Source of the DNA: Cenococcum geophilum 1.58
Lineage: Eukaryota > Ascomycota > Dothideomycetes > Gloniales > Gloniaceae
Assembly (NCBI GenBank): GCA_001692895.1
Contig: KV748191.1
Location: 1,798,001 to 1,862,000, forward strand
Direction of reading: 5' to 3'
Length of the DNA: 64,000 nt
In this document: positions 1-12,086 of the stretch, one piece after another
Layout: each line of letters opens with the position of its first letter
Numbering within the stretch: position 1 is the stretch's first letter
The notes under the pieces: generated by a model
Told to the model about the DNA's origin: nothing
The model's input: the letters and a program-made list of their open reading frames with translations, nothing else
Databases searched by the model: none
Made by a program: the position numbers and the translations under genes

Positions 1-432
1 TGTTTAATTGGGCCTAGGCGGAAGTTCTTTTTTAGTAATAGTCTATACTATAGCTCTAGTAGGTTTATATAAAACACTAGATATATATAGGCTATAGATA
101 GGGGTAGCTAGAGATAATAGGCTAGCTTACTAATTCATTCCTTAACTTAAAAGGGACCTAAGTATTTTATATTAAGCTTTTTTAATAGTTAATAGGTCTT
201 AATATTTGTTAAACGTAATAAAACCTTATCGCCTACTCTGAAATGCTTATTTTAGTGCTTACGGTTATACTAAAGTCTTTACTACTCTTAGGTATTTTAT
301 AGGCTCTACTTTGTATACTTTTATTACTCCTACTATTTCTAAAGGTATTCTTATACTTTTTAGTAGATGTTCTTAGACTTCCTAGTAAGATCCTATAACT
401 AATTATACGGCCTTAGCTAGTGATTATTAAGT
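1..432 (-). pseudogene. Gypsy element D, 3' end of pol (integrase C-terminus)
   Basis: Read on the minus strand this is the end of a Gypsy polyprotein. It shows the integrase C-terminal module FRVGDKVLLRLTNIKTY, then KKLNIKYLGPF and a stretch ending in FYINLLEL, corresponding to the usual GPF...HPVFHVSLLEP pattern. Upstream in the same frame are many stops where Gln or Trp is expected. The rest of the integrase lies at 2977-3330, so this piece was separated from it by the E1 insertion. The element continues beyond base 1, so its 3' LTR is not visible. Assignment to Ty3/Gypsy is firm; the joining base to E1 is uncertain by a few bases. Confidence 0.75.
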
Positions 433-551
433 ATATATCGGCAAAATATGGTACCCTACCAATGGCCTTAATGGTTGGTGGTTGACGCAATTAGCGCGCA
501 GTTAAGGGCATTTAGCAACTCAACCGACTAGCCTATATCGTGTTTTTTTAA

Positions 552-620
552 CACGCAGCCTGCGCGTAGTCTACGCGCAACCTACGCGTAACCTGCGCGA
601 AACCTGCCAGCAATCTGCGC
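552..620. repeat. GC-rich ~11-bp tandem repeat
   Basis: About six degenerate copies of an 11-bp unit close to cgcaacctgcg lie inside E1. They are much richer in CpG than the surrounding sequence. Confidence 0.6.
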
Positions 621-762
621 ATTTAGCAACCATAATTATATTTACCTCTTTTATACTAATAGCATATTTTAAATAAATAAAAGCTACTTTAAGGCTATTT
701 ATAAGGCTAGCAAAATAAATATTATTTTAGATAATTTAATATAATATAGCAATGGTTCTCTT

Positions 763-1170
763 CTACCTATCTACCTATTAACTTACCTACCTACCTATCT
801 ACCTACCTACCTACATCGCCTACCTGTCTACATTGCCTACCTATCTACATCGCCTACCTATCTGCATTGCCTACCTATCTATATCGCCTACCTGTCTATA
901 TCGCCTACTTATCTGCATCGCCTACCTGTTTACATTGCCTACCTATCTACATCGCCTACCTATCTACATTGCCTACTTATCTACATCGCCTACCTATCTG
1001 TATCGCCTACCTATTTATATCTACCTACCTATCTATATCTACCTACCTATTAGCATTTACTTACCTATCTACATCTGCTTGCCTATCTATATTTAATTAC
1101 TAGTTTATATCTACCTACCTATTAGCATCTACCTACCCGTTAGTATCTCCCTATTTATACCTACCTATCT
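763..1170. repeat. 17-bp minisatellite within a CTAC/CTAT simple-repeat tract
   Basis: From about 811 to 1020 there are a dozen copies of a 17-bp unit, ctacctatctacatcgc, with mainly C/T and A/G variation. On both sides the array runs into simple ctac/ctat tracts. Because 17 is not a multiple of three, all three plus-strand frames open into low-complexity Tyr/Leu/Pro/Ile reading frames. I treat these as artefacts, not genes. Confidence 0.85.
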
Positions 1171-1224
1171 ATACTGCCTTAATTCAATTAATTAATTAAA
1201 TTATTTATAGTATTTACTGGCTAG

Positions 1225-1972
1225 TTATTATCGTCTAGCTCTAGCGACGGTTATCTAGTTCTAGCAACGGTTGTTTAGTTCTGGTAACGGTTGTCTAGTT
1301 CTAGCGACGATTATCTAGTTTTAGCGACGGTTATCTAGCTCTAGCAACAGTTGTCTGGCGACGGTTATGTGGTTCTGGTAACGGTCATCTAGCTAGCAAC
1401 GGTTGTCTAGTTCTAGCAACGGTCGTCTAGCGCTGGCAACGGTCGTTTGGTTCTGGCGACGGTTATCTAGCTCTGGCAACGGTTGTCTAGCGCTGGCAAC
1501 AGTCGTCTAATTCTGGCGACGGTCGTCTAGCTTTGGCAACGGTCGTCTAGTTNTAGTAACGGTCGTCTGGCTGGCGACGGTCGTCTGGTTCTAGCAACGG
1601 TCGTCTAGTTCTGGCGACGGTCGTCTAGTTCTGGCGACGGTCGTCTGGCTCTGGCAACGGTCGTCTGGTTCTAGTAACAGTCGTCTAGCTGGCGACAGTC
1701 GTCTGGTTCTGGCGATAGTTGTCTGGCGCTGGTAACGGTCGTCTGGTTCTGGCGACGGTTATCTGGCTTTAGCAACGGTCGTCTGGTTCTGGTGACGGTC
1801 GTCTGGCTCTGGCAACGGTCGTCTGGTTCTGCTGGCTGGTGACGGTCGTCTGGTTCTGGCGACAGTCGTCTAGTTCTGGCGACGGTCGTCTAGCTAGTGA
1901 TAGTTGTCTAGTTCTAGTAACGGTTATCTGGTTTTAGCAACAGTCGTCTAGTTCTAGCAATGGTCCTCTGCT
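1225..1972. repeat. 20-bp minisatellite array, about 35 copies
   Basis: A long array has a 20-bp period and consensus close to ggttctggcgacggtcgtct. Several units are shortened (for example near 1350, 1570 and 1690). One ambiguous base occurs at 1553. Copies near the ends carry more T/A than those in the middle, so the array grades in RIP-like change. It is not coding. Confidence 0.9.
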
Positions 1973-2096
1973 AACTGCCGTTCTAGTACCTCCCTAAGTA
2001 GGGAGGATATAAAGAAGGAAAAAAGGGTAAAAAATAAGGTAGTTATATAGGGTAGAGGCACGTATAGAGGCTATTAGGAATATAGCGGGGACCTAA

Positions 2097-2440
2097 TATA
2101 AAGCTTCGTGTAGAGCCTTTATACATAGAGCTTCGCGTAAAGCCTTATACAGAGCCTCTGTACGTAGAGCTTCTCGCAGAGCCTTATATAGAGCCTTTAT
2201 ATGTAGAGCTTCGCGTAAAGCCTCGCGTAAAGCCTTATATAGAGCCTTATACAGAGCTTTATATAGAGCTTCGTGCAGAGCTTTATGCAGAGCCTTTATA
2301 CGCAAAGCTTTGTATAGAGCTTCGTAAAGAGCCTTATATAAAGCTTCGTGCAGAGCTTTATACAAAGCCTCTATATATAGAGCTTTGTGCAGAGCCTCTA
2401 TATATAGAGCTTTGTATAGAGCCTTGTGCAGAGCCTCTAA
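2097..2440. repeat. 12-bp minisatellite (TTCGTGCAGAGC type), RIP-altered
   Basis: Tandem 12-bp units follow the consensus ttcgtgcagagc, many changed to forms such as ttatatagagcc. Since 12 is a multiple of three, the minus strand shows a long KAL/EAL-repeat reading frame. The same unit, in the other orientation and less altered, fills 40285-40830 inside E2. It is not a gene. Confidence 0.85.
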
Positions 2441-2450
2441 GTAATAAGAC

Positions 2451-2502
2451 TATAAGATTATATAAGATTATATAAGATTATATAAGATTATATAGGATTA
2501 TA
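2451..2502. repeat. 10-bp tandem repeat ataagattat
   Basis: About five consecutive copies of ataagattat directly follow the 12-bp array. Confidence 0.8.
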
Positions 2503-2572
2503 TATAATAGTTAAATATATAGTATATAACTTTACCTTAATCGCACGTTAAGAAATATACAGTTAGCTTTTA

Positions 2573-2920
2573 AAGTTGTTAAGTAGGTTAACTACATATT
2601 AAGTTAGTTAAAAAAGTTGTTAAGTAGGTTAACTACATATTAAGTTAGTTAAATTATATATTAAGTAGGTTAATTGCGTATTAAGTTAGTTAAATTATAT
2701 ATTAAGTAGGTTAACTACATATCGAGTTAGTTAAATTGTATATTAAGTAGGTTAACTACATATTAAGTTAGTTAAATTACATATTAAGTTAGTTAATTGC
2801 ATATTAAGTTAGTTAAATTGCATATTAAGTTAGTTAAATTGCATGTTAAGTTAGTTAATTACGTGTTAAGTTAGTCAATTGCGTGTTAAGTTGGTCAAAT
2901 TGCATGTCAATTACGCGAAA
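2573..2920. repeat. 20/21-bp minisatellite
   Basis: About 16 copies of attaagttagttaaattgcat and variants alternate between 20 and 21 bp. Changes between copies are nearly all C/T and G/A. The last copies are the least altered (gttggtcaaattgcatg). Confidence 0.85.
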
Positions 2921-2976
2921 CGCGAAAACCAAAGTCTACTTAAATCTCATCCTGCGAATATTTTCCCGATGTACTA

Positions 2977-5900
2977 TTAAACCTAGATAGTTAAACGCTA
3001 TAGGCAATCTAGATTAGTATATACTTATATAATATATATTACTTTAAATTATAAGCGTACTCCGTATACAAAAGTAGCTTATACTAGTTATCTTACTAGT
3101 AGTTTAAATATATCTATAGGTAAGACTCTAGTTTTTAATTCTAGTGTTTTATTTACCCGTCCGTTTATAAATAGAAAGCTATACTATAATAGTAGTCTAT
3201 CTTTAAATGGAAGTATAGGTCTGGTTAGTACTGGCTTATAAAGACGCTGCCCCTATTAGTAATAATAGAGTGCGGCTAATTTACTTTAAGAAAGCATTTC
3301 TCCTTAATTAGGTTAGCTAGCGCTTATACGTTAATTATCTTATTAATAGGAAGGTATTAGACGTGCTTTAAAAACCTATTAATAAGTATAAGAGCCGAAT
3401 TATATATTTGTCCTTAGCTATCTTTAAATAGCGGGAGATCCGTAATAAAGTCTATAGCGTAATATTACTATAGCTTGCTAGTAAGGGGAACTAATTTAAG
3501 TAGACCCTATAGCTTATACCTGCGGATCTTATATACTTAACACTTCTTATAATAGCTAATATACTCCTTTACTTTCTAATTAAGCCTTAGCTAATAATAT
3601 TTACTCTAAAGTAATTCTACTATCTTTGCTTAACTATAGTGGCCGCCTAGAGGATTATTATAATTCTTTATAAAAATCTTTTATTATAAATTTGCTTCTT
3701 ATAGCACCTAAACCTTACTACCTCTATATAGTAGGCCTATTAGGTCTAGTTCCTAATAGTAGCGCCTAGTAGCTTCCTTTCCATTATATTTCTAGTCTAC
3801 TTCTATATTAAGGATAGTATAGGAAGCGTCCCTCTATTATACCTTACGGATAAAATCCGTTAACCTTTAGATAATTTCTAGGTAAAAGCTATTTTATTCT
3901 ATACTGCTCTAAGTATAGAACTAAATAGTACTATAGATCTTATAACTCTTTAATACGTATACGTTAGGAAGGCTACTATAAGGTTAAAGTCCTTTAGTTA
4001 TTATAGGGCTCCGAGTTCTAATTACTCTATAGCTTTACTATTAGTTTAAAGGGATAGCTTAGTAATTAGGGATAGTGTATTACTAGGTTCTGAGAATATA
4101 TTAGGGATATCCTATTTAGGTATATTTAGACCCTTATTAGTAACGGACTAGGTACTAGCTAAAACATTAGTAAAAACCAATAGGGCTTATACCGCCTAAG
4201 ACTTAATACGTAAAGCTATAGGTGCTTAAGTATCCTACACCTAAAGCTTATTCTGTAATATAGGGAGTAAGATATTTATTATCTGTTTTCCTTCTCCCGT
4301 TTTAAAGCCTTTGGTATAGTCTAGCCGTTATAACGGTTTATTAGTAGAGTTATTTTCCCCTAGCTTATATTTAATCTTAAAATTAAATTATATAAGCTTC
4401 TCTACCTATCTAGCTTATTAAAGTATAAGCTCCTTTATAGTTATAAAGTAGCGTAAATTATAATAATCTAAGAGTATACAAGTGGTATAGCTCGCGTACT
4501 TAAGGTAATATCGCTACTATTTAAAGTAGTTAACTATAGCTAGCAGTTTCTTATTATAGGTATAATACCTAACTTTAGGCCCCTAGAATTTTTTACTATA
4601 GAATATTACTAGTCTCTAGTAGAGCTAGGTAGCGTCTAGATGCCTATTAGGTTATAGTAGGATACTAATAAAAGTAAAATTTAATATATTAGTAATTATT
4701 ATTAATAGCTAATTTAGGTTAAAATGAAGCAGTAATAGAGCTTTTATAAACTTTACGCGAAGTTTTTAAAAGGCCTTTTAAACCTTTCTGGGCTATAACC
4801 ATGGTTTATACTATTTAGTTAGTCCCTTTTTAGTTTTCTTCCTTACTACCTTTAAGCTTTTTACTCCCTAGGTTAGGTCTTAAGAAGTTTCCGTAATATA
4901 GTTAAATAGGTATTAGGCGACGTCCAAGTAGTTATAAATAAAGCCTAGGAATACTTAAATATCCTAGTAGCTCTCTGGCTTTAGCTGCTCCTAGATTATT
5001 TATACCTGTATTAGGTCTATAATTATACCTATAGGCGTTATAATATAACCTAAGAACTTAACCTACTTAGTATTAAAGATATACTTTAACGCCTTAGCGT
5101 AGAGGCCCTAATTATTTAAACGTTCTAGTACTTTACGGATATGTTACTTATACTAATCCTTATTTTCTAAGTAGATTAGGATATTATCTAAATAGATAAT
5201 ATATATATGGTTAACTGGTCCTCCTAAGGCTCTATAAATATATAATTAGAATATTATAGGTGTATTAGCTAGCCTAAAAGGCATTATTAGATACTTAAAG
5301 TAGCCGTATTAGATCTTAAAAGCGGTCTTTTACTTATCCCCTTCTTTAATATAGAGCCTATAATAGGCGTCTTATAGATTTAACTTTATAAAGATTTTTG
5401 CCTTAGATAATTAATCTAGCATTTTACTAACTAGTAGTAGTAGGTAACGGTTCTTAATTATAATCTTATTAAGACCGTAATAGACTATATATAGCCTTAT
5501 GGTTCTATCTAGTTTTAGGATAAAGAGGATTAGTACGCCTATTAGTAACTTACTAGGCTAAATTTATCCCTTTTCTAGTAAGCCATTAAGGTACTCCCGT
5601 AGGATTTTAAGCTCTTTACGCAAGAGGTTATAGATAGGGAGGTTTAGCGGTTATTTACCTTCTTTTAGATTAATTACATAATTATACTCCAAGTTCTGTA
5701 GTAGGACTTTAGCTCTTCTGCCTAAAAATACCCTTAGTAAGTCCCTTAGGCTTACTAGAATATTTAATAAATTAGGGTTGCGTTTATCCTCCGCGTTATT
5801 ATTAAGTAGGTTTTAGAGCTTCCTTAGGATGCTTACGGGCAGCGTTATGCGCTATAGTAGTTGCTTGTATATAGTTGCCACTATATATTAAACCGTTGCA

Positions 5901-6121
5901 TACGGTAGCTAGTAAAGAGTAGGGAATTCTTTAACGTAATATTTAAGGTATTAAAGTATACTCTTTGCGTATTGCTTAAGCTAGAGTAACCTATAGTAAT
6001 TAAAGTATTTTATAAGATCTTTAAGATCGCTGCCTTTCTATAATATCTCTATAACCTATCCGGTAGTTCCCTATAGGGTCTCTATTATAGAGGGGATATT
6101 ACCTATACTAGGCTTTATACC
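2977..6121 (-). pseudogene. Gypsy element D, integrase to reverse transcriptase
   Basis: Minus-strand Ty3/Gypsy pol. The integrase core is at about 2985-3330 (PQTDG-type region, then EYAYNLK). RNase H and reverse transcriptase lie to the right, RT at about 5150-5420 with KTAFKI*YGYFKYLIMPF and the catalytic box YLDNILIY. In the family the box is YLDDILIY, so the second catalytic Asp is Asn here. Stops are frequent at expected Trp/Gln codons. The reading is cut at 6121 by the Copia element and resumes at 12087. Bases 6117-6121 (atacc) are the Copia target duplication. Confidence 0.85.
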
Positions 6122-6412
6122 TATAGGAAGACGGGTAGGTAGAATATGGCAGAATGCGACAGGGTGGCAGAATACGGCAGAATGCGGCAGGGTGGCGGTG
6201 TAGAATTCTGCCAGCCCTATCGTTGAACGGACTAATTAGGATTTTCCCTGCTGGGTATAGAAAATCGCTATTGGCTTAATTAAGGGCGGTAAGCAGAACT
6301 AATATCTTTATAATGAAAATAGGGAGGTATATAAATAGAACCTTAAGAATCCAACTATATACTGCACTGCACGTATATTACGTCTATTGCACTGTATTAA
6401 AGTATACTAATA
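6122..6412 (+). repeat. Copia 5' LTR
   Basis: The 291-bp LTR contains internal repeats of ggcagaatgcgg/ggcagaatacgg near its start and a TATA-like tataaatag at about 6331. It has the same length as the 3' LTR; visible differences are transitions. Confidence 0.93.
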
Positions 6413-6751
6413 CTAATTAGTGAGCGCGTACAGATTAGGAAACATGTAGATAGCTTAGAAGATAGTTATACTATCCACCTTGCAGTAGATTAGAAGATAG
6501 TTATACTTATCCACCTTTTATATCAGCCTATTTTAGTTAAAGAGAAGAAGAGAAACCACCTAGAAGTACTTGTCTGGTATCTATAATAACTACTAGATAT
6601 CTCGTTCTATCTATTTTAGAGGACTACTGCGCAAAATACTTTATTCTACTTAACCGCCTCCTTAACCGCCTCCTTAACCGTTCTACTACCTTTACCCTAT
6701 AAATACCTTTACCCTTACCCTTACCTACCTAAATAATATATAAAATATAAG

Positions 6752-9700
6752 ATGTTAGGAACAGAGAAAGACTGGGAGGAAGAAGTAGCTAAATAGGAAG
6801 ATGGAATTAACCTAACAGAAGTTACTAAGGATGAGCTGACCGACTACGTACGATACAAGATGTACGTATACACGGAAATATACAACTAGCTAGACTTAAC
6901 ACTCTAGGAATCGTTCTAGGGAGATTTTAAGGACTTTACAGTTAATATCTTCACGCAAATCCCCTTATACTGGCTTTAGCAACTATATAATTACCTAAAT
7001 ATTAGAGGAGTATGAGTTAATATTAACCACAAACAAGGTAAAACGCTCCCTTAGTCTTTATATAAAATAGCATAAAAAGAAGACTAAACTAAATAGAGTA
7101 GAGAAATGATTAAATTAGCCGATAATAAGTACGGACTGACGCTATTTAGATTAATTAAGGTATATATAATAAAGGGCACTTTAGAGGAGCAATAATAAGC
7201 TAAAGCTATTGCAACCTAACTAACTAGTATACTAACTACCTCTACCTCTACACCATCTGTTATACCTTAACTTATAACTACCTCCACTTTTACACCATCT
7301 ATTACGCCTTAATCTGTAATAATAATACAGTAACTCTATGTATAACCTACAGACAAGGAGAATTGCCCTATTACTACGACCAGCTATAGAAAGGAAATTG
7401 TAAATGCAGCTAAGATATATATAGAGGAGTAGAAATACGGTGGCATAAACGAAAGCCTTAACTATAAATTAATAATATTCTACGACATCTGTAATCGAGC
7501 GGATGTACCCTAAGAAGCCTACCTTAAGGCATTCCCTACTATGTTAAAAGGACTAGCTTTAGACTACCTCTACACAAACCAACTATTCTACCTATTATTT
7601 GCTAAAGCTTGCGAGCACCTTTAGAATTTCTTTAAGGGATTAGGATTTCAACATAAGAACCTAGATAAGTGGAATACTATTATACTTATAATAGTAATAG
7701 CAGGAAATATAGATAAGTCTATAAGCGAATACCTCTAATTGCTAATTTATAGACTTTGTTAACTATAGCATGGCCTTAGACCCACCTTATAAACTATAGA
7801 CTTCCTTTATAATAAAATCGTCACTTCTTACTAGGGAATACCAGTATGTAGATATGCAGTCTCTGACCTATTGGACAACTTTAGAGCCCTTATTAATAAA
7901 CTTTAATCGTCTATTATAGTATATAAGAAAGAGTATATAGAGAAGACACAAGCTTTCTTTATAGACCGACGATTCTATAAAAGAGATAACAACTATAACT
8001 ATAGTAACCGCAGTAACCGCAGTAACCCCCTATATAACCGCAACCAATAGAAACTACGTTGCTTTGTATATAATAAAAAAGGATATTGCTTATAGAAATA
8101 TACTAAAGAGGAGTAAGAAGAGTCTAAGACTAAGTTTAAAAATAAGTTTAAGGACTGCTTTTAGGAGCGAATAAAGTAATATATTATAGACTACAAAGGC
8201 GATAACGATAAGGATAATAATAAGGACGACGAGATCACCGACGTATTTAACGCCTTGGTAGTTAATATAGACCCTAGCACTTTATTAGATAAGGACGACT
8301 AGGCTATAATATACTATACTTTATATAGTGAGATTAAACTAGATAATGCAACCGCTATAGCGTTAGAACTAGCCAACAGAGCATGTAGCTATATAGTCAC
8401 AACTATCGATACTATAATAGATATATTCCCCACTAATATAGACCCGTTTGCGTATAATATAACCTTACGCTATACCTCTATAAAGTTTATAGGTGTAATG
8501 ATTGACACTAGAGCCTCTAAATATTCTATAGTAGGATATAGTTAGTTTCTTGCACTTTAAAAGATTAATAAAGTATAGTTAAATAAGTCTATAAGAGATA
8601 TAGTTAGCGTACAGTTTGGAATAGGCTCTACATCTTCTATTAGTTCTATTAAGGTAGCTACACCAATAGGTACAGCGGAGTTTTACGTTATTAAAGTTAA
8701 TACCCCTTTCCTGCTTTGCCTAGCAGATATAGATAACTTATAAGTGTACTTTAACAACCTAAAGAATGTCCTAGTAGCCCCTTTAAAGACCGTACTAGTC
8801 GTACGCCGATTTAGATACCTATTTTTACTATAGAATACTTTATTGCACGTGTTTATTATAGAGTCTTTTAACTAAAACCTATGCTACTTAACTAATGTAG
8901 AATTGCGACGCCTACACCAACGCTTTGGATATCCGTTAGTAGAGCGACTTAAAAGAATATTAGACCGCGCTGGCTATGAAAACGATGCCAATTGCAAGAC
9001 CCTTAAGCATATTACCCGCTACTGCTTATACTATTAAAAGCATGGAAAGTCACTAGGTAGATTTAGATTTACCTTAAAAGACGACGTTAATTTTAACTAC
9101 TATATCATTGTTAATATTATATACATTAACAGCAAGCCCGTACTTTATATTATTAATAAAGGCACCTGATTTTAAGTAGGTAGATAGCTATAGAATATTA
9201 GCGCTAAGTATATATGGGATATATTATAAGTATATTAGATTAACACATACCTAGGCCCCCTGGATATAATTATATACAATACTAGTAAGAACTTTATTAG
9301 TAGAGAGTTTAAGTAATACGCGACTAATATGGGCACTACTATAAAGAGCGCACCGGTTAAAGCTTACAACTTAATTAGTATGGTAGAGCGTTACTATGGC
9401 CCCTTGCGACATATATACTATATTATTACTTCCAAGATATTAGGAATTAACAAGGATATAGTACTATAAATAACCTTTAAAGCAATTAACGACTCCATAG
9501 AACTAGACGGCCTAATACCCACGCTGTTAGTATTTAGAGCGTACCCCTAAATAATAGAGTCCGATATACCTTCACCTATAGTAATATAGCGTGCGATTAT
9601 ATTTAAGAAAGCTATAAAGGAAGTAAAGAAGATATAAGTAGAGCGCTAGGTTGTAGATGCACTTAATATACGTAATAGCTCCAGCACTACCGTAATTTAT

Positions 9701-11740
9701 AATCTACCCCTTAACTCTTTGGTACTAGTTTAGAGAGAAGGTAATATAGGATAACCTAGATACTAGGCAGGACTATATAACCTATTAAATATTAAAGGAG
9801 AAACGTGTACTATTAACCTACTAAGCGGCCCTACGAAGTTCTATAGTACTATTGTTAAAACGTACTTAACAGACCTTAGACATATTTAAGTTAAAGATAT
9901 TTAAGTTAACGATACCTAAGTTAATAATAACTAAGTTAATAAAACTGTTTTAAAAACTGCCCGAATATATGAACCGTCTATAGAAACCGTCTCTATATAG
10001 AAACCGTCCCTTACTAAAACTAGAGAAGCACAACTACCTTACTAAGGAAGAGGAAGACCCTGTAAGTATCCCCCTTACGTTAATACTGCTAATATCACTG
10101 TATTCTTATAAGAGGATAGCAACTATAAGTAGTTTAAGACGTCCCGTTAAAAGGAAATTATAGGGCTGATTAAAAAGGGCGTATTTAAGATAATTAACCC
10201 TTAGGATATACCCGCAGGAGTTAAAATCTTTAACTTACAATTTATAAATAAGATTAAGAACCCCGGTACTAATAAAGCCTTTAAGAAATTAAGACTCGTT
10301 GTCTAAGCGTACAACGACCTTAAAAAGGGTATTGTACTAACCTAGTTACCTACCATTTAATAAGTCAGCCAACGCCTTATTCTATACATTACAGTAATAC
10401 TACGAGGTAATAGCACATAGTTATACCTATAAGATATCTTCTAGGCGTATGTCCAGTCTCTTACAAAGCTGAATTAAGACTTCTATATCCGACTACCTTA
10501 TAAGTTAGGAAGCTAACTAGGCATCGGAAAGAATTTAATCCTAAAAGTAATTAAGCCTTTATACGGTGTTCTAGAAGCAGGCAATTACTAGTTTATAACC
10601 TACCATAATTATTATATTAAGGAGCTGAATATAAACTCATTAACGTACGATCCTTGCCTCCTATGGAGTAACACTCCTAACTACTTTGGTATTGTTAGCC
10701 TTTAAACTAACGACACCCTATTCCTGGCCAATACCATCTTTATAGACGTAGAGCAACAATATTTAAAAAAGGCTTACTTTCTCGTAAAAGAACGTGAGCA
10801 ACTTACGGTTAAGTAATTACTTAAATTTAATAGATGCATTATTTAACTCTCTTAGGAAGGCAATATTATAATAACCTAGAAACACTAGTATAAGAACCTA
10901 AATATAGTCCGCCTTAGCAAGATAGCTACAACCACGAGCTTAAGAGGTATTATCCGTAATGCACTAACTATAAAGGAATAATATGTTGTGCAACGCGTAA
11001 GAGGCGTATATATTGCCTCTATATGTTAACTAGAAGCTTCCTTTAACCTCTCCTTTGCCGCCTAGGTAATTAACCCTAAGAAGGAAGATATTATAGTATT
11101 TAACAAACGACTATAATTACAGATCAATAATCTAATAAGAGGCCTTACGTTTGTTAAATTGGACATTAATATATTACGCCTACTTGCCTTTACTAATGCC
11201 TTATTTGCTAATAATAAGGACCTCTTATTATAAATAGGATATATACTAGTATTAGAGGACGCGTTATATAAGGCTAACATTATCTACTGGTTGTTAATTA
11301 AGTATAAGAGAGTTACCAGAAGCGTACTAGCCTTAGAACTCTACGCAATAGCCTATAGATTTAATATCAGCGCCACAGTTAAGTTAACTATTAAATAACT
11401 CCTATAGATTGAACTCCTACTCGTACTTTGCACTAACTTAAAATTACTCTACAAATGTCTTATTAAGCTAGGCACTATATAAGAGAAACGCCTTATAATA
11501 GACGTTATATGTCTTTGTCAGTTATATAAACATAGAGAGATTATAGAAGTTAAGTGGATTAATAGTGATAGTAACCCTGTTAACTTAATAACTAAGAGTA
11601 AGGCATCTATAGCCCTTAAGAAGTTAATTAATACCAATTACTTAGAACTATAGGCTATAGAGTAGGTGGAATGGAAGGACATTTAATGCAAAAGGAGATT
11701 TAATATAAAGAAGTTAAAAGCAGTAATGTATTAAAACACA
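6752..11740 (+). pseudogene. Copia gag-pol polyprotein, RIP-degraded
   Basis: The reading starts at the ATG at 6752 (MLGTEKDWEEE). A Gag zinc knuckle at about 8056-8110 reads CFVYNKKGYC, with a knuckle Cys changed to Tyr. The protease at about 8497-8560 reads MIDTRASKYS where DTGAS is expected. The integrase core is at about 9100-9560 (INKGT..., GPPDIII, KNFISREF). Reverse transcriptase and RNase H cover about 10120-11680, including DIPAGVKIFNLQFINKIK, KPLYGVLEAGNY and SLRGIIRNALTIKE. The region equivalent to the RT catalytic box reads QTNDTLFLAN after correcting a TAA to Gln. Stops are nearly all TAG/TAA at Trp/Gln sites; I saw few frameshifts. It would have supplied all functions for its own retrotransposition. 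Confidence 0.9.
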
Positions 11741-11795
11741 TTTACTATTATAAGAGAGGTTCTATTAGTTTTCTAGCATTTAAAAGAGTTGCTAG

Positions 11796-12086
11796 TGTAG
11801 GAAGATAGGTAGGCAGAATATGGCAGAATGCGATAGGGTGGCAGAATACGGCAGAATGCGGCAGGGTGGCGGTATAGAATTCTACTGGCCCTATTGTTAA
11901 ACGGACTAATCAGGATTTTCTATACCGGGCATAGAAAATTGCTATTGGCTTAACTAAGGGCGGTAAGCGGAATTAATATCTTTATAATGAAAATAGGGAG
12001 GTGTGTAAATAGAACCTTAAGAATCTAACTATACACCGCACTGTACGTATATTACGTCTATTACACTATATTAAAGTATACTAATA
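11796..12086 (+). repeat. Copia 3' LTR
   Basis: The 291-bp partner of 6122-6412 begins tgtaggaag and ends ctaata. It is followed by the target duplication atacc (12087-12091). Confidence 0.93.

Larger units (their letters stand above)
433..2976. mobile_element. E1: terminal-inverted-repeat element filled with minisatellites
   Basis: The two halves of the element D integrase (1-432 and from 2977) are parted by about 2.5 kb with no coding potential. The edges carry an imperfect inverted repeat: atcggcaaaatat near 437-449 and atattttcccgat near 2958-2971. They are flanked by similar words, attattaag at 423-431 and actattaaa at about 2974-2982, which differ only by transitions and could be a RIP-altered 9-bp target duplication. 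A 9-bp duplication is typical of Mutator-like elements. The inside is nearly all tandem arrays (units of about 11, 17, 20, 12, 10 and 20/21 bp). The exact ends and the superfamily are inference. Confidence 0.55.
6122..12086 (+). mobile_element. Complete Copia LTR retrotransposon nested in Gypsy D
   Basis: This is a full-length Ty1/Copia element. It is bounded by two 291-bp LTRs (6122-6412 and 11796-12086) and a perfect 5-bp target duplication, atacc, at 6117-6121 and 12087-12091. The left LTR starts ta and the right one tg, so the canonical TG start was mutated in one copy; both end ta where CA is expected. The internal order is Gag, protease, integrase, reverse transcriptase, RNase H, which defines Copia. 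It inserted into the minus-strand Gypsy D in the opposite sense. All coding parts are broken by RIP-type stops, so it is not autonomous now. Confidence 0.95.

Noticed and set aside
833-1103. Plus-strand open frames of about 80-87 codons rich in Tyr/Leu/Pro/Ile.
   Set aside because: They are translations of the 17-bp minisatellite and simple repeats; all frames are open because the repeat lacks stops.
1225-1972. CRISPR-like array.
   Set aside because: The 20-bp units are contiguous with no spacers; it is a minisatellite in a eukaryotic setting.
2093-2365. Minus-strand 90-codon frame of KAL/EAL repeats.
   Set aside because: Product of the 12-bp minisatellite; no start context or flanking gene structure.
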